NCBI RefSeq assembly: GCF_904849725.1
Contig: NC_058521.1
Location: 434,576,676-434,640,675 of the forward strand
DNA from: Hordeum vulgare subsp. vulgare
Lineage: Eukaryota; Streptophyta; Magnoliopsida; Poales; Poaceae
Direction: 5' to 3'
DNA length: 64,000 nucleotides
Shown here: positions 55,329-64,000 of the stretch, piece by piece
How the letters are laid out: each line of letters opens with the position of its first letter
Numbering within the stretch: the first letter of the stretch is position 1
Translations under genes and position numbers: made by a program
The notes under the pieces: model-generated
Database searches by the model: none
What the model saw: the letters and a program-made list of their open reading frames with translations, nothing else
Told to the model about the DNA's origin: nothing

Positions 55329-55966
55329 TGGTGCTCGGTGGGTGAAAGGATTATGTTTGATAATCGTACTATCAAGAGGGACATTCAGGCAAGTTGCTTG
55401 AATACATTGCATGTTGAGAGCTCAAACCTTTTCATGATTTGCATCATTCTTTCTAGTTGATATTGGGTGGTTCTCTATGTGAGGACCTTCGAATTTTCCA
55501 TAACTTTAAAACGAGCCCAAGAACATCGAATTCGGAGTTCGTATGTCAAGTTATGCATGTTTTAGTTTACTGCTTTGGGCTGTCGTGGGTACCTCGTGCC
55601 CCCCTCGGCGTGTGCGTTTCTAGACGGTATTGTACCATGGGCACGAGGTCTCGACCAGCTCGTGCACACGGGGTGTCCAGGAAGTGTCTGTTGGAGCCCA
55701 AATAGCTAGTTTTGGGGGTTGGCAATAAAAGAGCCCTTCCTCCCCACTAGTTTGGGGTTTTTTATACACTTCATAAACATAATTTTAAGCATCGTACCAC
55801 CTCTTCCAAACCCCCTTCTCCCCTCTATATGAAGGGGGATTTGTGGATGGATCTTGGAGTCATTTGTTGATTTCCTCCATTGCATCCCCTCTATTCAATC
55901 TCCTACTTTCGAGAATGCATCTTATGAGACTGAGAGAGTGAGTTGAACATTTGTTGCTTGACCTTG
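55329..55966 (+). repeat. LTR-like region I, left part
   Basis: DNA between J and solo LTR F2. Short strings such as 'acctcgtgcccc' and 'gggcacgaggtctcgaccagctcgtg' give local inverted repeats. It continues after F2 at 57467, and its right part ends like a Copia LTR. The left boundary is not determined. Confidence 0.35.
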
Positions 55967-57461
55967 TGACAACACAATTGCTCCCTAAGGTGGTTTTGGT
56001 AATTAATCATAACATATGCATCATTGGACTAATGAATTTATCGAAGTACATTTCAGAAAAGTTCAAAGATGCTTTGGCTATAGGATTGTGTGGAGATTCT
56101 CCTTTGATGCAAGGAAGGAATAGGATTCGCTAAAGCTTCAAGCAAGAAGACTCTTCGTTTTAGACCTTGTGAGAAATCACATTTGAGTCCATAGGAAAGA
56201 CAATACTATTAAAAGGGGATGATGTATTATGATGAATTCGTTGCTCAAGTGCTTAGGGATAACCACCAAAAATACCGAGCGACTCTTCCACAAAATATAT
56301 TTGTCCCAAGCCAAATATGGAAAATCGGTGTCACCAACATTTCTCACTCGGCCATACCGATTTTACACTTAGACAGATCCTATGCCAAACCCACCATCTT
56401 GATACAACCAACATTCCTATCAGTGCCATTGAGTTTGGGTGTCAAAATTTAGGGTAAGCTAATTTCAAGTTTTGGAAAATCCGAATTTGAAGACAGTCTC
56501 GCCGAGTTTCAAAATCCAGTCTAGGTCATCGTATCGGTACCACCGAGATTCAAAAGTTGCTACCTTTTGAGGATGTCGGTACCACCGAGTTTGTAACTTT
56601 GGTGTCACCGAGTTGGTCAATTATGGTGTAACGGTTGGATTTTGGAGGTTGAATATACATACCCCTCCACCTACCTCTCAATCATAGTGGAAGTACTTAG
56701 AACATACTTACCCTTGCTAGATCCATTTTTCTGAGAGAGAGCTACCTACTCATGTGTTGAGATCAAGAGATTCCATTCCAACCATTTGAGCGTTGATTTC
56801 TAGCCTCCCCAAGTTGCTTTCCACAAGATCAATCTCTCCTACGCTTCCAAATCTGAGAGAGAGTGATTGAGTGTTGAGGAGACTATCTTTAGAAGCGCAA
56901 GAGCAAGGAGTTCATCGTTCTACCACATCTATTACCTTTTGGATGGTGGCGCCTCCTAGATTAGTTAGGTGTCACTTGGGAGCCTCCTACTTCGTGTTGT
57001 GGAGTTGAAACAAGATGTCTGTAAGGACAAGGAGATCACCTACTTCGTGAAGATCTACCGTGAGTGAGGCTAGTCCTGTGTGGACGGAAGCCGTGGTGGA
57101 ATAGACAAGGCCGCTTCTTCGTGGGACCCTTGTGTGTGGAGGCCTGTATGGACTCTCGCAATCGTTACCCTCCATGGGTTGAAGTCTCCACTAACATGCA
57201 CATACGATAGCGCCACCTATCGGAACCATGCAAAAAATCGTCGTGTCAACCTTTGTGTTTGATCTCCCTACCTTACCCTCTATTTACACTTGCATGTTTT
57301 ACTTTCCACTTCAATACTCATAGATAAGCATGTGTAGGGTGTACTTCAGTAGTCATAGTTGCTAAAACTAGCCCAGACTAAAAATTGGGAAAAGGCTAAG
57401 TTTTTATCTTGTCAAGTAGTCTAATCACCCCCCCCCCTCTAGACATACTTTTGATCCTACA
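55967..57461 (+). mobile_element. Solo LTR F2
   Basis: TGACAACACAATTGCTCCC to GATCCTACA, 1495 bp, flanked by CCTTG (55962-55966 and 57462-57466). It is the same family as F1 with a different target duplication, so the two are independent insertions. The 'caccgag' motif array lies at 56320-56615 and a poly-C tract at 57427-57436. Confidence 0.92.
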
Positions 57462-58229
57462 CCTTGCATTGCATTTTGTGTACTGGTTTGACCTCCCCGC
57501 ATCCATTTGTTCAAGTGAGAACCCGTGAGGTTATTACTCTAGGAGGCTTACGCCTCCTAGACAGTTTGGTGATATATTGGGAAGTTTGTCAAATGGCCTA
57601 GGTTGCCAAGGTTCCTCTAGAAGCTTCCTTTTGTGGCGTGCTCACAGGAAAGGTGTGAAGAGGCCTAGGTGGCCAAGGTTTCTTCAGAAGCTTCCTTTCT
57701 TGTGGAGTGCTCCAAAGAAGTTTGTAAAGCTGTGGTGGCCACCTTCAATACAACCCCAAGTGAATCAAGGCCCATCCATTGGGGTGACTCAAAAGTGAGA
57801 ACACGGTGGGCCACTTGGTGCGGCCCCGAAGCTTTGGCTTCGACACCGCTCCAACGCAGATTAGCACTCTCACGAGTGTGAACTTCGGGATAAATCCGCG
57901 TCCCTGTCTCACTTGTGGTTATCTTATTCCCACACCTTTTACTTTGTGCAATTCATACTTGCTCATATTGATATATCCTGTGCTAGTTAATATTTCGTAG
58001 TTGCTCCTACATTTCCATATCTTGTGATATGGTTTGTGTTTGCTAGTTTCTATAAGTGTGTATCTTGTTTAGCATAGGTTGTCAGTGCAGTTAGTTGAGC
58101 TTAGTATCTTTAGGATTTGTGCTTGAAAAGTATCCGTTTGGTTTAATTCCGCATTTGTGCATAAAGTCAAATCCATAAAAGTTTTGAAACGCCTATTCAC
58201 CCCCGCCCTGTAGTCGTCATCTCGGTCCT
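57462..58229 (+). repeat. LTR-like region I, right part (Copia-type LTR end)
   Basis: Continues region I after F2. It ends with 'acgcctattcacccccgccctgtagtcgtcatctcggtcctttca' (given here in parts: 'gcctattcaccccc' and 'tctcggtcctttca'), the form I know from the ends of Triticeae Copia LTRs just before the tRNA-Met primer site. The primer site itself is absent: 58230 starts 'agctttataagg'. A perfect 9-bp hairpin lies at 57539-57560. The short direct repeat 'gcctaggt(t/g)gccaaggtt' occurs at 57596 and 57663. Confidence 0.5.
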
Positions 58230-58261
58230 TTCAAGCTTTATAAGGCGCATTTGATGGTTAA

Positions 58262-59579
58262 CGATTTTTGAAAGTGTGTCGGAGTTGACTTCACTGACAT
58301 CTTCACGCCCGGTTGTTAAGCCATGCACAATATACATTGTTCTACAACTTGCGGTCTTGTGCATATGGGCAGTGCACTCGTTGGATGTCTCCAACGCTTT
58401 TATGCATGGTCATCTCACCGAGCAGGTGTTCTTCTAGCAGCCTAGTGGATTTATCGACACCACCCATCCAGATCACATGTTCTTCATCTCTTAATCCCTC
58501 TATGGGCTCAAGCACGCGTTGCGTGCGTGCTAGCAGTGTATCGCCACTTTCCTTTGGTGGTTCGGGTTTATATCAACCTGCTCTGATGCCTTGCTATTCA
58601 TCTATCATCAGGGTGCCGCCACCGCATATCTCCTGTTGTTTTTCAACGGCATCATCCTGACGAAGTCCTCCATTGAGCTTCTTCATCAGCTCATTGTCCG
58701 TCTCCGACCCGAGTTTGCCCTCAAGGATTTGGGGCCCTTGCACTATATCCTCAGTGTTGAGGTCATACGGCGTGCCAATGGGTTCTTTCTGCATTGCGGA
58801 AGTATGCCCATGAGATGCTTGAGCGGCCTAGTATGCTTAACTACAAGCCCACCGCCACGCAGGTCGACACGAAGGACAAGGTCTCTCGTGTGGAGGATTT
58901 TCCTACACCACATGCCGAGTTTTATCTCTCCATCACCGGTCTCGACAGTACATGACGCTTACTTGCCCGGACTTGCAGTATGCTATTCAGCAGGTGTGCC
59001 TTCACATGCACTCCACGCATGACTCTCATTGGGTCGTGGTGAAGCGTATTCTTCGGTACATACGTGGCACTATGGGTCTTGGACTCACACTGACGGCATC
59101 CTCCTCCATCGACATTATCGCCTACTCACATGCATACTCAGTTGGCTGGCCCCACAAGCATTGCACTACATATGATTGATGTGTATACCTCGGGCCCTAC
59201 CTGATTTCATGGTCATCCAAGCGGCAACCCGTGGTGTGCCGTTCGAGTGATGAGGCTGAATACAGGGCGGTGGCCAATGTTGTCATCGAGTGCTCCTGGC
59301 GTGAGCTCCTGTAGGAGTTACATTGTGATGTTTGCAAAGCCACGATCATGTATTGCGGCAACATTTCCGTTGTTTACCTCTCTGCCAATCATGGTCATCA
59401 TAGTCGTACGAAGGACATTGATCTTGATATTCACTTCGTTCGTGAACAGGTGGCTCTTGGGCGCATTCGAGACTTGCATATCCCACCACTCAGTAGTTCA
59501 CCAATGTTATGACAAAAGTTCTGCCAATATCCAATTTTGAGGAGTTTATTTTCAATCTTTGTGTCTCCGACGACGTTTG
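58262..59579 (+). pseudogene. Decayed Copia reverse transcriptase and RNase H
   Basis: Translating across three frames gives a Copia pol C-terminus in order. DFTDIFTPVVK and LDVSNAFMHGHLTEQVF (58290-58430) come from the RT fingers and palm; SLYGLKHALRA is near 58500; LLLFFNGIILT (58623-58660) stands where the YVDDI active site should be, with both aspartates lost; ALKDLGPLHYILSVEV follows; then RTRSLVWRIFLH and QYAIQQVCLHMHSTHDSHWV with RILRYIRGTMGLGLTL (59040-59100); and finally the RNase H part with SSDEAEYRAVANVV-like remains (59240-59290) and DIDLDIHFVREQVALG (59420-59470). Many shifts and stops exist. It copies RNA to DNA in live relatives; this is an old fossil. Confidence 0.8.
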
Positions 59580-60196
59580 AACTACGGGGGTGTTGAACAT
59601 GTATTATCACATGTATGTAGGTAGGGATGTTACGCCTCTCTCTCCTCGTGTAATACATATATAGCCTGGGAGACAAGATGGTGTGCGCCCCCACAGTACT
59701 CATATATGTGAAAGTGTGTTCGCACACTAACACGTCATCGTGTATGCTTGACAATGGGGGTGAAGCACCGCAGCTCACGTAGGAGACCTGACCGACAGCG
59801 CAATACGCAAGAGGTGCTTTCATAGACCCGAAACCCCACATGCCCATGAGGGACACCGTCAGGGCGCGCAAAGACTATGGTCTGTCCTTTGTCGGCTTGA
59901 CCGCCCCTAGGGCCACATGAATCGCTGCCCTCAAAACAAAGAACGAGAAAGAAGAAGAACAAAGGAGAGGGATAAACTTAAAGAGTGATAGATTGATTTG
60001 TTCGATTGTGTTTTTCAATCGTCCACCAACATCATTATATATAAGAGGCGCCTAGACTTCTCGTACGAGTAAAGGATTCATCTACGCTTTCCTTACAAGA
60101 AAATTACATTAATTCATGTCCTAGAGTCCTAATTTCAATCTAACTCGGATTTCCCGAGTGAAACTTCACCCTAATCTTGTTTTGCCTCTCCAAGTT
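59580..60196 (+). other. Possible 3' end of the Copia element, otherwise unassigned
   Basis: 'tacggggg' (59583-59590) followed by TGTTGAACATG looks like a polypurine tract and LTR start directly after the RNase H fossil. Past about 59730 the sequence is unassigned; the minus-strand frames (59431-59962) show no family features. Confidence 0.35.
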
Positions 60197-60530
60197 GCAT
60201 ACGACATCAGACTGAGACAATATATATATAATCAAAATCGATCGGCTTGATGAGACAAAACTTCCTCATGTTCCAAGTTTTTCCATTAGAGGTCGTCTTG
60301 AGGGCCAAACAGCTAGTGCGACCCATCTCACAACTGTCTCATCCCTCGTGCCACATTTCACTTTGTGGTAACGCCGGATTCAGATGATGACAACTTATGC
60401 ATACGACTTTGGATTGAGACAATTTTTATATAAAAATCGATCGTTTCAATGATACGAAGACAATCCGTGAAGAATATATTCTCATCTGAACTCGTCTTGG
60501 AGGCTCGATAGGCATAATATCACTCAGAAA
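60197..60530 (+). repeat. Diverged direct repeat pair, about 200-bp period
   Basis: 'gcatacgacatcagactgagacaat' at 60197 recurs as 'gcatacgactttggattgagacaat' at 60399 (shown in shortened form: shared core 'gcatacgac' and 'gagacaat'). Both are followed by an AT run, 'aaatcgatcg' and 'tgatgaga/tgatacga'. The offset is 202 bp. Confidence 0.65.
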
Positions 60531-61145
60531 ACAAAATTGTAGCATTTTGAATACAATTTCGGCCCTTAAGATGAGATTGGATAACGATGACCTAGTCATC
60601 AAAATTGTTCCATTCGGCATTGTAAACATTCTTCCTTCTGAACACCTTTTCATTTTAATCCATCTCAATAATGTTTTCTTACATGTCAAAATCTGGTGTC
60701 AACACATGCCTCCCTGTTTTCATTTGAATTCATCAAATGTTGATCTTTTTAAAGTTGCATAATATTGGTGAGATGGTTTAACATAAGAGTGAGAACATGC
60801 CCTTGAATCATATATGTCCCATGATATATATGGGTCGACATGACCATAGGTAGGTATCCATGGCATTGGCATTGCCGGCCCAAAATACTATTATGGATAT
60901 GATGCGTTGAAATTTTCCCTTTGCCAATACCGTCTTCAGATTTGCGCCTAGGGAGTAATCTTGATATTTTTGAATTACTTGGCCGAAAAGCACTCTTATC
61001 CTCACTTATCTTTTGATATTTTTCCAATAGCTGCGCGAAAGTGACTTTCGGCCTTTTACCTTTGTGCTTGACTCGAACTTTGCTTTCTTTCGTTGTGCTC
61101 GCATCGATCTTTGGATTTTCTTGCTGCCCCCAGTACTTGGCGTCT
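60531..61145 (-). other. Downstream of gag K, no clear gene
   Basis: AT-rich DNA with short minus-strand frames rich in Lys/Ile. It may be the remnant of the region after gag in element K, but no protease or RT motif is recognisable. Confidence 0.3.
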
Positions 61146-63086
61146 TCATTGTATCTTCAATGGAATTCTCGCCCTCAATAATATTTTCATTTTGTTGTTG
61201 AACAACTTCTTTACTTGAAAGCTTGACCCATCACCTGTAGTTTTTACCTTCTCATCTTTAAATGAATTATCTTTAAGCAGCCGATTGAAAAACTTTTTGG
61301 CATCAAGACCAATTAGAATAGACTGGTCATCCTTTTCAATCATCCCTTATTAATGGTCGATTTAACTATTTGAAGAAACATATTGCAATCCTCAAAACTA
61401 TGTTTGAACGAATCATGTAACTTGTAATAAATTTGTCCTTGGATTGATGGCTTGACATGGTGATCAAGAATTCTAATGTAACTATTTTTCAGTAACAAAT
61501 CAAATTGATCACACATGCTTGAATTGCAGGTATTCTTCTTGTTTTCTAGCCGATCTTGGTGTGAGAATGGCTTTGGAGGTAAGCAAACAAATGGTTAAGA
61601 TTTGGAATCTTCCCATTCGGCTATGAATTTTTTGCACTCTATCTCCGATGTCTTTGGATAAGATATTTTGTCAGCATCGATTTTATCCATAGAATATAAC
61701 CTTGGGTTTAAGTTTTTGAAATCAAAATAGTTAGAACACACATGTCTCAATTGAGTCCATGTGTAAGCCAAGTATGAAACAAACAAAGCTACCAACTTGG
61801 ATATAAGTTTTAAGTAAAGCAACGAGGAAAGCTTTGGCTGCAATAATAAGTCACTATCGGTCTCTATGAATGGTACAGTGTGTTGACCGATATGCTATGT
61901 AATGATTTTATTGCTAACAAATAAATTACCCATCTTCATTGGTCTTTAAAAATTACTTATGAGAATTTTTCTTATAGAAGCGTCAACAATAATGTTATGA
62001 CCAAATCAAAAAATAGGTAAATCATTTGCTATACATACCTCTTCAAATATGTTAAGAGAGCATGATGGTTGTACGACTTGAATGTTATATTCTTCCTTTT
62101 TTGAATAGCTCCCCAACAACTTGTCATCCTATTTTTTTTTAATGGATTCAGCACATGAACTATTTTATTCGGCTTTTTCAATAACCGAATTGTCTTTGTT
62201 ATCCGAATCATTACCTTTTTGTTTTATAATTTGCAAGGATTCTTGCTCTTATCTATTTTTCGCCCACATATCAGCTTGGCGAGCCTTATTTTTTCATCTC
62301 AATTCCAATCAACTCTTTATAGGATTGCCCCCCCAATGTTTTGAGACTCTTTCGGAAATGAGGTGCCAAAAATTTGCAATCGTTTAGGGGTACATAGGAT
62401 GCTACATCACTGGGAAAATACATCATTTGCACAACTCTAGCTTTTATAGCGGCGAAATCATGAGGCTTCACACCATCTATTAGTTTCTGGCGAATAGAGT
62501 TGCACAAATCCCAAGAGAATGTAATCTTGTTCTCAATTACCTGGTCTGGATATGGTTGCCCCCCGATGCTTTTAGACTCTTTCGGCAATAAGATGCTGCC
62601 GAAATTTTGTAGTTGTGTTGGGGGAACATGATATGCCATGGTAGTCGGTGAAGGCATTTGTGCCCCTGCAGAAGTTTCACTTATTCGGCCATGACCGTGA
62701 AGGTGCGGGGCCAAATTTTCGACATCAACAGTTGCATATGGTGCCATAAAATTAGTAGCATGAGGCATAGCATATGTTGCTTTAGGGTAATTGCCCGAAT
62801 ATCTACGAGTATCATGGTCAATTCCACTATCCACCAGCATGTTTGGATTAACATATTGCAATTTATTAGCTGATGGATAAAAAGTAAAAAGACTTCGTTG
62901 CATACTATTGAAAGTTCCTACATGGGTTGTTTCAACTTCATTAACCAAACTCATCATGTTTTTGATCGACATATATATTTGTGACACCCCGGTAGTTAAG
63001 CTATAGTGATCATACGCTAATGGTGTCATGTCATCAAGTTTGCCTAAGCCAAGTATCGACTTGATGAAAAATAAAGCCACGTGCAA
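61146..63086 (-). pseudogene. Decayed Ty3-type gag-like gene K
   Basis: Minus-strand frame 63086-62286 (266 codons) carries a Pro/His-rich segment (NMLVDSGIDHDTRRYSG) and GGQPYPDQVIENKITFSWDL, then MYFPSDVASYVPLNDCKFLAPHF. After breaks, 61843-61595 (PRLYSMDKIDADKISYPKT, KKFIAEWEDS) and 61560-61340 follow; the latter encodes ILDHHVKPSIQGQIYYKLHD followed by SFKHSFEDCNMF, which resembles the zinc-knuckle-like 'C..H..F.H....C..F' segment of grass Ty3 gag proteins. The repeat of GGQPYPDQVIE-type and GGQSYKELIGIE-type strings hints at an internal duplication. Stops at 62283, 61590 and 61340 break the gene. The assignment is tentative. Confidence 0.5.
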
Positions 63087-63440
63087 ATTAAAGATAAGGT
63101 AAATAAATTATTTCTTCAAACTATAAAATAAAAATCATGATTGGGTTGGCAATATTCCCAAAGTAATTGTCAATGCAAAAGCAACATTTTAACAAGTATT
63201 TAAATGCCCTCAATTATTAAAAGCGAAAGCCAAAAATATTATTTAAATGTTTTTTTAAATAATAAAAATCCATATTATTTTAAATAACTACCAAACCTTT
63301 TCTTGGAGTACAGAATAATTGGAAGTAATTATTGCGATGAATTGCACATTTTTCTCAAAGGCATTTGAGCACAAGATATAATGTCAAATAGAAATAAATT
63401 AATAAAATTGAAATGGATAAAAGAAAGAACTAAAAGAAAA
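63087..63440 (-). other. AT-rich leader upstream of K
   Basis: Very AT-rich (runs such as 'tttttttaaataataaaaatcc'), with no coding signal. By position it would be the 5' leader of gag K. Nothing else is supported. Confidence 0.35.
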
Positions 63441-64000
63441 TAAAAACAAAGGAAAGAACCCCCCCCCCCCGGTCGGCCTAGTCGGTTGGCCCATTTCACC
63501 CCCGAGCGTACCGGCCGACCCATTCGAACCGGCCCACCCCGCCACTAGGGGTATAAACCCAACCCCTCAAACCCTAACAGGCCAGCCACCTCGTTCCCCC
63601 CTCTGCCCCCGATCCCCACCCCTCTCCTTCCTCCCGATCCAGTTTGGATCAGGGCAAACGGAGCAGAGCCCCTCGCCCTCCACGGCCTCCCACTCAGCCC
63701 CGGCGCCATTGCCCGCAACACTAGCCTCATTTTCCCCTCGCCTCGCGCCCCCAAGGAGCTCCTCTCCTCACCTGCCCCTTCCCCATGTCCGGCCGAACGC
63801 CGCCATCGCCATGCTGTGATGAGCTTGCATCCACCGCCCGCCTCGCTCCTCTCTGTCGATCCCAAAAGCTTCGCAACATCCTCCTCGGCCCCCTGGTGCA
63901 CCGGATCGCGCCGAAGCTGTGCGCTAGCGCCGCCACTAACCGGTTCTTCTTCCTCGGCCGCCGTCGCCATTGTTGATGTCCTGCTCAATCTCGACCGCCC
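63441..64000 (+). promoter_or_regulatory. GC-rich promoter-like segment, probably part of an LTR, cut by window edge
   Basis: A poly-C run (63460-63470) is followed by 'ggcccaccccgcc', a TATA-like box (tataaa, 63552-63557) in 'aggggtataaacccaacccc', and then 450 bp of C-rich sequence like the leader of grass Ty3 LTRs. The minus-strand frame 63545-63988 is Gly/Arg/Ala-rich and looks like base composition only. Confidence 0.35.

Noticed and set aside
43969..57461. F1 and F2 as the two LTRs of a single 13.5-kb element
   Set aside because: Each has its own 5-bp duplication (GCCAT and CCTTG), and the DNA between them belongs to E2, C, J and I.
63545..63988. 147-codon Gly/Arg/Ala-rich minus-strand frame at the window edge
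   Set aside because: It is GC-rich leader-like DNA; frames are open on both strands, there is no domain, and an LTR reading fits better.
1..64000. Host protein-coding genes, tRNA, rRNA or CRISPR arrays
   Set aside because: No frame shows non-transposon family features; tRNA-Asp similarity is limited to 17-base primer sites, and spaced repeats are TE-internal.

Overview
This window looks like intergenic DNA of a large-genome Triticeae grass (wheat, Aegilops, barley or rye type). I see no intact host gene, tRNA, rRNA or CRISPR array. Almost every base can be placed in a plant transposable element. The organism call rests on the families: Athila-lineage Ty3 elements with 1.5 kb LTRs and tRNA-Asp primer sites, a multi-gene CACTA transposon with GCGCT-type subterminal repeats, and solo LTRs carrying the dispersed 'accaccgag' motif. 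Family names below are lineage-level; I did not assign database names. Letters A to L and T1 are my own labels.

Left half (1-33179) is one nested stack. The oldest layer is LTR retrotransposon E1 (30295-33179, its left part outside the window). A minus-strand Athila element D (1-3002 and 29695-30294) sits in the E1 LTR. A CACTA transposon T1 (3003-29694, perfect 20-bp terminal inverted repeats, 3-bp duplication AGG) sits in the D LTR. Two Athila elements interrupt the second gene of T1: A (8128-16262) and B (18391-27870). B contains a large inverted block L. T1 carries three degraded genes on the plus strand: a tnp2-type transposase, a spliced ORF2 ending in a Ulp1/C48-like domain, and a small ORF3 that pairs an RNase H1 hybrid-binding/viroplasmin-like domain with a hydrophobic tail.

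Middle (33180-43863): an LTR and a degraded, intron-bearing 'putative gypsy-type transposon' gene (H), an LTR-like AT-rich stretch, and the 3' end of Athila element G.

Right half (43864-58229): a second copy of the E LTR (E2) split by a solo LTR (F1) and by Athila element C, a relative of A in minus orientation. E1 preserves the unoccupied version of the C insertion site. Then follow a CACTA terminus (J), an LTR-like region (I) interrupted by a second solo LTR of the F family (F2), and a decayed Copia reverse transcriptase/RNase H (58262-59579).

Right edge (60000-64000): a decayed minus-strand gag-like gene (K) and a GC-rich, TATA-bearing LTR-like segment that runs off the window.

A and C keep only gag and protease, whereas B and D keep reverse transcriptase, RNase H and integrase and share the primer-site type and the polypurine motif. 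This suggests, but does not prove, trans-mobilisation. The most unusual signals are the CACTA ORF3, the aspartate at the Ulp1 nucleophile position, the accessory coiled-coil ORF with splice signals downstream of integrase in B, the inverted block in B, and primer-site echoes inside the LTR ends of A and C.
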